NCBI GenBank assembly: GCA_012031035.1
Contig: JAAUUT010000044.1
Coordinates: 1-39,125 of the forward strand
Reading direction: 5' to 3'
DNA: 39,125 bases
Source of the DNA: Candidatus Altimarinota bacterium
GTDB taxonomy: Bacteria; Cyanobacteriota; Cyanobacteriia; Cyanobacteriales; Microcystaceae
This document shows, in pieces, positions 17,845 to 26,520 of this stretch. The first letter of the stretch is position 1. Each line of letters starts with the position of its first letter. A program made the translations under genes and the position numbers. Under the pieces are notes generated by a model. The model was not told the origin of the DNA. It ran no database searches and saw only the letters and a program-made list of their open reading frames with translations.

Positions 17845-20061
17845 ATGGCTGCTACTCCACCTATTGTCAAGCGCTACTTTATCGCATTTAGACAATACAA
17901 TTGGCTGGGATTTTTACTTTTTCTTTTAGCTGTTGGCATTTCGGGCGTTGTTGCCATTCAACCTCCGCCCCCGCCACCTCGCCCCACCTATAGATCGGTA
18001 GGGCAATTAGCCTATCGCACGCCGCCACCTGCCTTTACTAGCACAGGAAACCAGCTTCAGCAACAAGGTCGAGCGATTAGTCGCGAGGCACTACTCTCTC
18101 CAAGAGTGCTTCAGCTAGTAGCCGAGAAGTTAGGGTTAAATGCCGAGCAAATTCTAGAAATTCGCGATAAACGTCTAAAAATAACGCTTCCTGGCGAAAC
18201 GATACAAAAGGAAGGCGAAAATCAAGCACAGGAAACGCAAGGTCAAGTAATAACCCTTGAGTACATCGATCCCGAATCGCCGACTCGTGCTAATCTAATC
18301 CTCGAATCCTTCATGCAGGAAATGGTCGATTATAGCCGATGGCTTAATACGTCTCAACTGCGGGCAAGAATTCAAGCCCTCTCGCTGCGATTGTCTCAAG
18401 TGCAAGGCGATCTAACAAAAGCAGAAGAAAGATTTTATCGCTACATCAGCAAACAAGGTTCGGATTTGTTAGCCGTTCAAGATGGAAGTTTATTTAGCGG
18501 CATTACCAGTTCTCAGCAAAGACAACGGGATCTTAAACTCTCTCTAGATGAAATTGACGGTCAAATTGGAAGTTTGTCCAAGCAGCTAGGATTAACGCCA
18601 GACCAAGCATATACATCGGCTGCGTTGAGTGCCGATCCGATTGTGGCCAATATGCGAGCCAGGATTTTGCAAAACGAGCTTGAGTTAGAGCGTTTAGGGC
18701 AGGATTTACGACCGGAACACCCAACAATTCTCAAATTACAAAAAGATCAAAAAGTTAACGAAACGCTTTTACAGCAACGCGCTAAAGAGTTGATCGGTCG
18801 AGATGGAATTTTGACTCCTTTACCGAGCCAAATTCGCCAAGAAAGTAACCTCGACCCCGCCAGACAACAGCTAGCCAACCAACTCGTCGCCCTGCAAACT
18901 CAACGCGAAGGCTTGCTCAAGCAATTCACTTCGATAGTGAAGACGGAGCAAGAATTGCGACAACAGTACGAGCAATTTCCCGACAAGCAATTGCAGCAAG
19001 CTCGTTTAGTACAAGCCGTTGAGTTTCAAAGAGTTATTTACCAAAACATCTTAACTGCCCTTGTCGATGCGCAATCCGCTGAAGCAGAAACAAGCAGTAG
19101 CCTAGCGGTTTCTCAAGAACCAATCGTTCCTCCAGCGGCTCCCTACAGACCGCCAGTCATCAACCGCCTGCTCATTATTGGTGCGGGTGCGGGGATTGGT
19201 ATCGTCGTTGGGGCCGGGGTTATTTTCTTGCTAGCGATGGTAGACGATCGCCTGCATACACCTCAAGAGTTGCGCGATACGCTCACTAGCAAGGAAGTTA
19301 TTCTACTCGGTCAATTGCCCTTGATTCCCTACGAGGAGACAGACGAACAGGTTCGTCCAATCTTACTCGATGCCGAGTCTCCCTACTTACCTTATTACGA
19401 GCGCTTCAGAAGTAATATTCGTCGTCTAGCATCGGAAGCTTGTAAGGTCATTCTAGTAACGAGTATTTCTCATGAAGAAGGAAAAACGCTGACGGCTTAT
19501 AACTTAGCGATCGCATCAGCACAAGCAGGCAAGCGGACGCTTTTGGTAGAAGGAGATCTACGAAGTCGTTCTAAGGCTGAGGTACTAGGCATCTCAGTCG
19601 ATCCAGATTCGACGATCGAACCGTTGCGCTATTACGCCAACCGCAGCGAAGCGATTACTTTAGTTCCCGCGATCGAAAACTTGTACATTCTACCGAGTCC
19701 GGGCCCTCAAAGACAGGCAGCCGCTATTATCGAATCGAGCGAACTACAGTTACTCATTAAAGATGCTAGAGGTCGTTTTGATATGGTTATCGTCGATACG
19801 CCTTCTTTATCTCGCTGTAACGACGCTCTCTTGCTAGAACCGCTTACCGATGGTTTAATCCTCGTCACGCGACCCGGAACGACCCGTTCTAGTTTGTTAA
19901 ACGAAGCGATCGATCAATTCGCAGAAGCAGAAGTGTCTATCTTGGGGGCTGTTATTAACGCCGTTGAGGGATTGACTCCTACCTTAAGCGTTCCAGCAGA
20001 AACTAGAGAATCTGGTGAAGGAGGCTCCGCTCAAGAAGGCGCTAGGGTAGAAGTTAAATAA
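17845..20061 (+). CDS. Wzc-like polysaccharide co-polymerase with BY-kinase-type ATPase domain
   Basis: A 738-residue inner-membrane protein. TM1 is at about 16-38 and TM2 at about 440-466. Between them is a periplasmic Wzz domain with a Pro-rich start (PPPPPPRPTY) and long coiled-coil segments (about 165-420). The cytoplasmic domain (about 500-715) resembles bacterial tyrosine kinases: SISHEEGKTLTAYNLA as Walker A (about 540-555), LLVEGDLRSRS as Walker A' and FDMVIVDTP as Walker B. The Walker A lacks the usual P-G-E before the GK and reads HEEGKT, and the C-terminal tail has no tyrosine cluster, so autophosphorylation is doubtful. It would control chain length and export of the polymer. It ends 8 bp from the convergent DppB gene. 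Confidence 0.85.
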   Translation: MAATPPIVKRYFIAFRQYNWLGFLLFLLAVGISGVVAIQPPPPPPRPTYRSVGQLAYRTPPPAFTSTGNQLQQQGRAISREALLSPRVLQLVAEKLGLNAEQILEIRDKRLKITLPGETIQKEGENQAQETQGQVITLEYIDPESPTRANLILESFMQEMVDYSRWLNTSQLRARIQALSLRLSQVQGDLTKAEERFYRYISKQGSDLLAVQDGSLFSGITSSQQRQRDLKLSLDEIDGQIGSLSKQLGLTPDQAYTSAALSADPIVANMRARILQNELELERLGQDLRPEHPTILKLQKDQKVNETLLQQRAKELIGRDGILTPLPSQIRQESNLDPARQQLANQLVALQTQREGLLKQFTSIVKTEQELRQQYEQFPDKQLQQARLVQAVEFQRVIYQNILTALVDAQSAEAETSSSLAVSQEPIVPPAAPYRPPVINRLLIIGAGAGIGIVVGAGVIFLLAMVDDRLHTPQELRDTLTSKEVILLGQLPLIPYEETDEQVRPILLDAESPYLPYYERFRSNIRRLASEACKVILVTSISHEEGKTLTAYNLAIASAQAGKRTLLVEGDLRSRSKAEVLGISVDPDSTIEPLRYYANRSEAITLVPAIENLYILPSPGPQRQAAAIIESSELQLLIKDARGRFDMVIVDTPSLSRCNDALLLEPLTDGLILVTRPGTTRSSLLNEAIDQFAEAEVSILGAVINAVEGLTPTLSVPAETRESGEGGSAQEGARVEVK

Positions 20062-20069
20062 GGATGAAA

Positions 20070-21026
20070 TTAATAGCGCACTCGCGGATCGAGCCAACCA
20101 TAGCTTAGATCGGCAATTAAATTAAAAATAACAATTAAAATGGCATAGATAAACGCGATCGCCATGACAACTGGAGTATCGCTGCGATAGATAGACTCTA
20201 CCAGCAATGCTCCAATTCCAGGAACGCGGAAGACTTGTTCTGTGACTAAAGCGCCAGTAAAAATTGCAGGAACGTCCAGCGCTACCAAAGTAACGACGGG
20301 AATCATGGCATTGCGTAAAATATGGTTTTTGAGGACGGCAAAGCCGCTTAATCCTTTTGCATACGCAGTACGGACGTATTCTTGAACGAGTTCTTCTAAG
20401 ATTGAAGATCGTACAAAACGCATCAAGACGGCTGATTGGTACAAGATCAAAACGCACACAGGCATAATTGATTGTTTAAATTGCAAAACCAATGAATTCC
20501 AATCGGTAACTTGTAAGGTGCTGTTGTAAATAAAGGGAAGCCAATTAAGCTGAACGCCAAAGATAATAATAAACAGCAATCCTGTAAAAAAAGTAGGTAA
20601 AGAAAAGCCTAATAAAGTAAATGTCGTTACCAATTTATCAACTAAAGAATAGCGTTTTAAAGCAGAAATAATACCTAACGGAACTGCTATTAACACGCCA
20701 ATAAAATAAGCTACACCAACAATCCATAAAGTTGTTGGCAAGCGTTGTAATATCAGATCGAATACGGGACTGCGGCTAGTAAAAGAATATCCCATATCGC
20801 CTCGAAGAAATGCCCAAGCCCACTTAAAATAACGAATATGAATAGGTTGGTCGAGTCCCAAACTTTTACGAATATTTTCTCTAACTTCTTCTGTAATCGA
20901 AGGATTAGAGGCAAACTCTCCCATCGGATCGCCTGGCGCTAAGGCTAAGATCGAAAAAATTACGATGCTAATAGCGATTAGTGTAGGAATAGAAAAGAGT
21001 AAACGTTTGCTTAGATATTGAAGCAT
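20070..21026 (-). CDS. ABC transporter permease, DppB/OppB family (peptide/nickel)
   Basis: A 318-residue permease with about six membrane segments. The N-terminal region LAPGDPMGEFASNPSIT and the following LGLDQPIHIRYFKW are typical of DppB/OppB/NikB. The EAA loop is EYVRTAYAKGLSGFAVLKNHILRNAMIPVV (read in two parts, about residues 210-240). It pairs with a DppC-type permease such as that at 12355-13230. The two lie 6.8 kb apart in opposite orientation with the exopolysaccharide block between them. Substrate unknown. Confidence 0.9.
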   Translation of the reverse strand: MLQYLSKRLLFSIPTLIAISIVIFSILALAPGDPMGEFASNPSITEEVRENIRKSLGLDQPIHIRYFKWAWAFLRGDMGYSFTSRSPVFDLILQRLPTTLWIVGVAYFIGVLIAVPLGIISALKRYSLVDKLVTTFTLLGFSLPTFFTGLLFIIIFGVQLNWLPFIYNSTLQVTDWNSLVLQFKQSIMPVCVLILYQSAVLMRFVRSSILEELVQEYVRTAYAKGLSGFAVLKNHILRNAMIPVVTLVALDVPAIFTGALVTEQVFRVPGIGALLVESIYRSDTPVVMAIAFIYAILIVIFNLIADLSYGWLDPRVRY

Positions 21027-21068
21027 TTATTTAACTAAATAGATTTGAATTGCAGCGCCGATTTTCGA

Positions 21069-22315
21069 CTAACGCGCGATCGCATTACCTACTTGCATAA
21101 CTTCAACCTCTTGACCCGACAAAATCGACGTTTGAGCTACGGGCAAAACAGCTAAACCATTGGTTTGTGCTAGGTTAATTAAATTGCCCGAACTTTGAGA
21201 ACCGCCTGCTACTTGAAATTCATAAACGCCATTCACTAATAATAGTTGTCCCCAAACATAACTTTCTCGCTTACCATCAGAGATTAACCGATCGCGCGAT
21301 CGCGCTCTAACAAACGTTGGTAGCCAATTCCCCGATAAACCCGATAATTTCTTAAGGGCAGGTTGTACGAAACGCCAGCAACTTACCAAGGCAGAAACGG
21401 GGTTTCCAGGAATGCCAAAATAGATACAGCCATTGGCAAAAGTGGCAACCGTTAAGGGTTTGCCTGGTTTAACAGCAATGCTGCGGATATGAATTTCTCC
21501 TCCTAACTCGGCAAGAATGCGATCCACATAATCATAATCTCCTACTGACACGCCGCCTGTAGAAAGGACTATATCGGCGCTAGCAATGGCTTGAGTAATT
21601 TTTTCTTTAAGGAGAGCGAGTTTATCGGGTACGATGCCTAGAGGTAACGGAATTGCCCCTTGACTTACAACAAAAGCCGTCAAAGCATACTGATTTGAGT
21701 CTATAATTTGTCCTGGTTGTGGCGTGCGATCGGGCGGAACTAATTCATCTCCCGTTGAGAGAATAGCAACTTTTGGACGACGATAGACGCTTAGCTGAGA
21801 ACATTGGGCGGTGGCTAAAACTGCAATTTCTGGGGCATTAATAGTAATTCCTGGTTCGAGTAAAGGATTTCCCGCTTGATAAAACTCTCCTTGCTGGCGG
21901 ACAAATGCTTTTGATGTACTTGGAGGAGAAAAAATGGAAACGCGATCGCTTCTCGTTTAGTATTTTCCTGAATAACGATAGTATCTGCCCCATTTGGCAT
22001 CATTGCCCCTGTAAAAATGCGGGCTGCTTGTTTTGATTCTATGACCTTTTTGGGTTGAACTCCGGCGGGAATTTCTTCAATAATTTCTAAAAGGACGGGA
22101 TGAGTAGCACTACAGACTTGCACGTCAACAAATTTAACGGCATAACCATCCATCGCTGAATTATCCCAGTAAGGAAAGTTTAATTTACTAGCGATCGGTT
22201 GTGCGAGAATGCGACTAGTAGCTTCTTCTAGCTTGACCGATTCAGTATCTCGTTGGCTATCTAGCGGTTTAACTAACTCTAGAATAATTGATTCTGCTTC
22301 TTTGACTGACAACAT
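21069..22315 (-). pseudogene. moeA: Molybdopterin molybdenumtransferase MoeA, interrupted by a -1 frameshift at a HIP1 site
   Basis: Two frames on the minus strand together make a MoeA of about 415 residues, close to the usual length. The N-terminal part (from ATG 22315) has NFPYWDNSAMDGYAV and ARIFTGAMMPNGADTIVIQENTKRE. The frame then shifts at the HIP1 octamer 21942-21949; one extra G (GAAGGCGATCGCG) would restore ENTKREGDRVSIFSPP. The second part has VAILSTGDELVPPDRTPQPGQ (read in parts), IIDSNQY, STGGVSVGDYDYV and GIPGNPVSALVSC, all conserved in MoeA. MoeA inserts molybdate into molybdopterin, the last step of Mo cofactor synthesis, needed for nitrate reductase. I chose ATG 22315 (MLSVKEAES) rather than 22369 because it matches the family start. 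The gene stands alone. Confidence 0.85.
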
Positions 22316-22369
22316 AAAACTTTTATTGCTAATTATATTAACAATGGTTCGGACAAAATTAAGCAGCAA

Positions 22370-22838
22370 TAGTTCCTAGTCCCAAAGGCGATGATAGTTA
22401 GGGTGGATTTAATTAAAGTTGGCTCTAAATCTGACTGTTCGATCGCTCGTTCAAGAAGAGGATTGGACATAGATACAGCGCTCTGAGACTTCATCAAAAA
22501 TATTTATGTGATTTTCTAGCTTTCTCCAAATCTAGACCTAGAGTTTTAAGGTAGTTTGTCTAGTTACATCCCTAACTTGGTTTCTAGGCGCTCCCTTCTT
22601 TTTACTTTCCCATCTTCCTAAGAAGCGCGTCAACTTAGGACTAATACCAAATCCGGTTCTGATTATCCCCCTTATATTGCCCTCACCCCCTACCCCTCTC
22701 CCACTGGGAGAGGGGTGCCGAAGGCGGGGTGAGGGTTCATGGGGTTTGGTAACAGGATTTGGTATAAAAGTCTGTGTTTAAGCAAAATTGTGACAATTAT
22801 CCTTGCCTTTCACCTAAATTGGAGCAAAAATACAATAG
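22370..22838. other. Intergenic region with MITE-like element
   Basis: About 470 bp between the moeA start region and the DevB-type gene. It contains the MITE-like element at 22644-22765. The rest is AT-rich and shows no open frame or RNA gene that I can support. Confidence 0.5.
22644..22765. mobile_element. MITE-like non-autonomous element with 11-bp terminal inverted repeats
   Basis: ATACCAAATCC at 22644-22654 and its exact reverse complement GGATTTGGTAT at 22755-22765 bound 122 bp. Inside lies a C-rich/G-rich palindrome: CCCCTCTCCC-ACTG-GGAGAGGGG-like bases near 22690-22715, and CCCTCACCCC against GGGGTGAGGG. The whole can fold into one long hairpin. Such structures are typical of MITEs or other repeat-borne elements of cyanobacteria. 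No target duplication is evident and no transposase is nearby. Confidence 0.55.
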
Positions 22839-24065
22839 TTAAGTCGAACTATTTGATTTGTCGAGATGGATAACGATATTGACTTGTAAATTAGTTAAAC
22901 CCGTTACTTTTTGGCTAGAAGCGGGATCGAGACGAACCTTAACTTCTACAACTCTAGAGTCTGCATCGGCAGTTGGATCGGTACTGAGGATATCTTGTTT
23001 GCCAATTTGTAAGCCAACTTCATCGACTTTGCCCGATAGTTCTCCCAAGAATCCAAAACTAGTAATTTTGGCGGTTTGACCGACGCGGATCTTACTGATA
23101 TCGGTTTCGTATACTTCTGCGATCGCATACATTTGGTCGGTTTTTCCAGTGGCGACGATGCCTTTTTGGGAGATTGTTTCTCCCGGTTGAGTATGAATTT
23201 TAAGAATTTGACCGTTTTGGGGCGATCGCACGTAAGCTAAATTTAGATTTGCCTGCGCTTGTCGTACCTCTGCTTTAGCTTCTTCGAGTTGTGCCCGTGC
23301 TACTGCTATATCTGTTGGGCGCACTTCTACTATTTCTTCTAGGGTAGCTTTAGCTTCAGAAAGTTGTTTGAGAAGCGTTTTTTGAGTTCGGTTGCGAGTG
23401 GCTTGCGCTCCTTCTAGCTGGTCTTGTAAGGTATTTTTCTTTAAACAAGTATTATCGCGCTCGGAAGCCGAAATTGCCCCATCGCGGTATAACTTTTGGT
23501 AGCGCCAGCACTCGGTTCCTGCATTGCGCAACTCGGCTTTGATACGCTCGATATTGGCGGTATGAGAAGCGGTTTGTCCTTGCAATTCGGCTTCGATTCC
23601 ATGAATTGTTGCTCGTTGTGCTTTAATTGCGCCTTCTTTAGCTCCTGCTTTGATTTGGTCTAGACGCGCTTGGGCGACTTTGACTTGCATCTGACTTTTT
23701 TGTAGTGCTGCTTGTAAGCGATCGCGACTGTCGAGAATGGCAATAACTTGTCCGGTTTTGACGCGATCGCCCAATTTTACCAGTAATTTGTCAATTAGCG
23801 TACTTTCAGCGATGTTCGGCGCAGATAGGTCGATGACTTCTCCTTTAGGTTCCAAACGTCCTTCGGCAGCTACGGCATTGTTAGGCACTATCTTGACAGG
23901 GGACAGATCGCTTCGAGTCGGCAAACTGATTTTAGTTGTTTTAGTAGCCACAAGAGGATACACCCTGGGCAAAACGAGCGTTGAAGTTGCGATTGCAGCT
24001 ATACCTGCAACGCCTAAAATGATTATCCACGTGCTTTTTGGTTTGAATAAAGGCGTTTCTGTCAT
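22839..24065 (-). CDS. DevB-type ABC exporter membrane fusion protein (HlyD family)
   Basis: A 408-residue periplasmic adaptor protein. It has one N-terminal membrane anchor (WIIILGVAGIAAIATSTLV, about 14-32) and a biotinyl-lipoyl half-motif (LVKLGDRVKTGQVIAILDS). A long coiled-coil hairpin (about 115-265, with QAALQKSQMQVKVAQARLDQ) comes next, then the second lipoyl half (AYVRSPQNGQILKIHTQPGE) and beta-barrel/proximal domains to the end. This matches the cyanobacterial DevB family, which works with DevC (permease) and DevA (ATPase) and a TolC-like channel to export glycolipids or other substrates. DevC and DevA genes do not follow here, which is unusual since the three normally form an operon. 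The adjacent genes (moeA, dxr) are unrelated. Confidence 0.85.
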   Translation of the reverse strand: MTETPLFKPKSTWIIILGVAGIAAIATSTLVLPRVYPLVATKTTKISLPTRSDLSPVKIVPNNAVAAEGRLEPKGEVIDLSAPNIAESTLIDKLLVKLGDRVKTGQVIAILDSRDRLQAALQKSQMQVKVAQARLDQIKAGAKEGAIKAQRATIHGIEAELQGQTASHTANIERIKAELRNAGTECWRYQKLYRDGAISASERDNTCLKKNTLQDQLEGAQATRNRTQKTLLKQLSEAKATLEEIVEVRPTDIAVARAQLEEAKAEVRQAQANLNLAYVRSPQNGQILKIHTQPGETISQKGIVATGKTDQMYAIAEVYETDISKIRVGQTAKITSFGFLGELSGKVDEVGLQIGKQDILSTDPTADADSRVVEVKVRLDPASSQKVTGLTNLQVNIVIHLDKSNSST

Positions 24066-24435
24066 AGGTTGGGAACAATTCAGTGGTTTTCGTTACTTAA
24101 CAATCTAAATCAGACAAAATTAACAATTTTTTCCGATTTATTAAGATGCAATTTAAATTTAGCATCTTTTTTTAAACGTCTTTATTTATAGAGTTATCGG
24201 GAAAGGTTAAAAAATTGATTAATATTTTTTTACAGATTTCTTTCAAATTTTCCTCTGCAAATGATTATTTGTCAAAAAAATATTGCTGCTGAAATTGGTT
24301 GATGTAACTTAAAAAACTTGCCCGACGAGATCTGAGGTAAGATTTACCCGATCGCCAAATAACTCTTCTCAGATGGGTCCTAAGAATCTATAGTGAAATG
24401 TAATATCTGCTTTTATAAAGATTCTCTTAAGAATT
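24066..24435. other. AT-rich divergent intergenic region upstream of dxr and devB-like gene
   Basis: About 370 bp with many A/T runs, between divergent genes, so it should contain both promoters. No further structure or open frame could be supported. Confidence 0.5.
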
Positions 24436-25635
24436 GTGAAAAAAATTACTATTCTTGGCTCGACAGGTTCTATTGGCACTCAAACCCTCGATATCGCCGA
24501 GCAATATCCCGACCAGTTTCAGGTTATTGGATTAGCTGCTGGTAGCAATCTTAAACTATTTTTAGAGCAAATTAGACGTTTTAGACCGAAAATCGTGTCA
24601 ATTTGCGATAAAGACCGATATGTTGAGCTTAAAGATGCGATTGCCCAAGGGGCAGCGGCTTCGCCGAACGCATCTTTAGATTATTCTCCCATTGTCTTGG
24701 CAGGAAATGAAGGCGTTGTCGAAGTTGCCCGTTATGGCGATGCGGAAACTGTAGTGACGGGAATCGTCGGTTGTGCGGGTTTGTTACCTACGATTGCAGC
24801 GATTGAAGCCAGAAAAGATATTGCCCTCGCTAATAAAGAAACTTTAATTGCTGGCGGCCCGGTAGTTTTGCCTTTAGTGGAGAAATACGGAGTTAAACTA
24901 CTTCCCGCCGATTCCGAACATTCAGCTATTTTTCAATGCCTCCAAGGAGTTCCCCAGGGAGGTTTGCGACGAATCATTCTAACGGCTTCTGGGGGAGCTT
25001 TTCGCGATTATCCCACGGAAAAATTAGCCTCGGTAACGGTGCAAGATGCTCTCAAACATCCAAATTGGTCTATGGGGAAAAAAATAACCATAGATTCTGC
25101 TACTTTAATGAATAAGGGTCTCGAAGTAATTGAGGCTCATTTCCTGTTTGGGATGAATTATGACGATATCGATATCGTCATTCATCCCCAAAGCATTATT
25201 CATTCTTTAATCGAATTACAAGATACTTCAGTTTTGGCACAGTTAGGCTGGCCCGATATGCGTCTGCCTTTACTTTATGCGCTTTCTTGGCCAGAGCGAA
25301 TTTATACAGATTGGGAAAGACTCGATTTAGTTAAAGCTGGAAGTCTAACTTTTCGAGAACCCGACCACGACAAGTATCCTTGTATGCAGTTGGCTTATGC
25401 AGCGGGAAGGTCTGGGGGAGCAATGAGCGCGGTACTCAATGCTGCTAACGAGCAAGCCGTAGCGCTATTTTTAGAAGAGAAGATTAGATTTTTGGATATC
25501 CCTAGAGCGATAGAAACCGTTTGCGATCGCTTTGTCAGCCAAAATACAACGACTCCAACCCTAGAAGATATTCTAGAAGCCGATCGTTGGGCAAGGCAAG
25601 AAGTCATTAATTGTTTTGCCTCTATTAGTTATTAA
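24436..25635 (+). CDS. dxr: 1-deoxy-D-xylulose 5-phosphate reductoisomerase
   Basis: A 399-residue enzyme of the MEP isoprenoid pathway, which supplies carotenoids, the phytol chain and plastoquinone. It converts DXP to MEP with NADPH. The NADPH-binding loop [12 protein letters not shown] is at residues 8-19. The metal and substrate site has [13 protein letters not shown], with the conserved Asp and Glu, and later [31 protein letters not shown] (read in parts) and HPQSIIHSL. All are intact. The start is a GTG; the protein length fits. No operon partner: the gene stands alone after a 370-bp AT-rich leader. Confidence 0.96.
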   Translation: MKKITILGSTGSIGTQTLDIAEQYPDQFQVIGLAAGSNLKLFLEQIRRFRPKIVSICDKDRYVELKDAIAQGAAASPNASLDYSPIVLAGNEGVVEVARYGDAETVVTGIVGCAGLLPTIAAIEARKDIALANKETLIAGGPVVLPLVEKYGVKLLPADSEHSAIFQCLQGVPQGGLRRIILTASGGAFRDYPTEKLASVTVQDALKHPNWSMGKKITIDSATLMNKGLEVIEAHFLFGMNYDDIDIVIHPQSIIHSLIELQDTSVLAQLGWPDMRLPLLYALSWPERIYTDWERLDLVKAGSLTFREPDHDKYPCMQLAYAAGRSGGAMSAVLNAANEQAVALFLEEKIRFLDIPRAIETVCDRFVSQNTTTPTLEDILEADRWARQEVINCFASISY

Positions 25636-25686
25636 TGATTGGCGATTGGGGATTGGAAACGTGGAAAGACAAGGAGGCATAACTAT

Positions 25687-25805
25687 ATGAACTCTTGAAC
25701 TATTTTCCTCCTAATTTTCATAGTTCATCATTCGGAATTTTTTATGAACTCTTGAACAGCCAAACTCCTAATTTTCATAATTCATCATTCATAATTCATA
25801 ATTTT
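25687..25805. repeat. Tandem copy of a ~57-bp intergenic repeat
   Basis: ATGAACTCTTGAAC occurs at 25687-25700 and again at 25744-25757, each followed by a CTCCTAATTTTCATA(G/A)TTCATCATTC stretch. The spacing of 57 bp defines the unit. Parts of the second copy recur at 35261-35301 in the same orientation and, inverted, near 13240-13275. Dispersed repeat of unknown role; it fills most of the gap between dxr and the next gene. Confidence 0.75.
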
Positions 25806-25887
25806 TATAGGTTGTCACTATAGGAGTTCGTGTGCCACGATCTAAAATATCGAAACATGACTTGACTTAATCTAACATTACAGATCG

Positions 25888-26475
25888 GTGAAGAAATCAA
25901 CGTTAAAATTTCCTCCTAGTAAGCCATTGGGTTTAGTGTTGCAGAAAGCAGCCTTAGTGTCACCCGCACAGATACAAGTAGCGCTACGCGATCGCAGACA
26001 ATATAAAGATCTGCGAATAGGGGAAATTTTAGCTTTGCACGGATGGATAAAACCTCAAACAGCAAACTTTTTCGCCGAACAGTGGCCTTTACTAATCGAA
26101 AAACAATGGGAATACCCGATTGGATATTATCTCAAACAAGCCGCCTTATTAAGTGACGTTCAAGTAAACGCGATCGTTACCGAACAAAAACAGATCGTCG
26201 AAAGATTGCGATTTGGAGAATTGACCATAGAAAAACAGTGGCTTAAACCCGATACTATCGATCTGTTTCTTATGGCTCAAGAATGTCGCGGTTGCGGACT
26301 TAGTTTAACTGAGATCGTCGATCGCGTTCTCTACTTTAATAAGATCGATCCCATCGAGCAAGATCGATTTTTAGCAGCAATGATGCAAGCAGATAGCCTC
26401 ACTCCTTCGGAATTAGCTGGAATTAAAGAAATTTTTAAGCGCATTCAAGCAGGAAAATTGCTAGTTGTCAAATGA
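25888..26475 (+). CDS. Conserved cyanobacterial protein with MshEN/GspE N-terminal-like repeats
   Basis: A 195-residue soluble protein from a GTG start. Residues 13-55 (PLGLVLQKAALVSPAQIQVAL ... LRIGEILALHGWIKPQTANFF, in parts) and residues about 75-130 (PIGYYLKQAALLSDVQVNAIV ... LRFGELTIEKQWLKPDTIDLF, in parts) read as two copies of the helical hairpin found at the N-terminus of type II secretion/type IV pilus ATPases (GspE/PilB/MshE), where it can bind c-di-GMP. There is no ATPase domain, and a third, weaker repeat may lie at the end. The next gene is the SNF2 ATPase, 45 bp downstream on the same strand. Function unknown. Confidence 0.65.
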   Translation: MKKSTLKFPPSKPLGLVLQKAALVSPAQIQVALRDRRQYKDLRIGEILALHGWIKPQTANFFAEQWPLLIEKQWEYPIGYYLKQAALLSDVQVNAIVTEQKQIVERLRFGELTIEKQWLKPDTIDLFLMAQECRGCGLSLTEIVDRVLYFNKIDPIEQDRFLAAMMQADSLTPSELAGIKEIFKRIQAGKLLVVK

Positions 26476-26520
26476 ATTGATTAGACTGATATATCTCCCT
26501 AACTAATAATTATTAATAAT

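Noticed and set aside
21069..21683. Separate C-terminal MoeA gene with its own start
   Set aside because: The same frame is open upstream to about 21950 and encodes conserved MoeA sequence, so this is one broken gene.
25687..25805. Possible CRISPR array of two repeats
   Set aside because: The intervening bases are themselves partly repeated and two units with no cas genes do not make an array.
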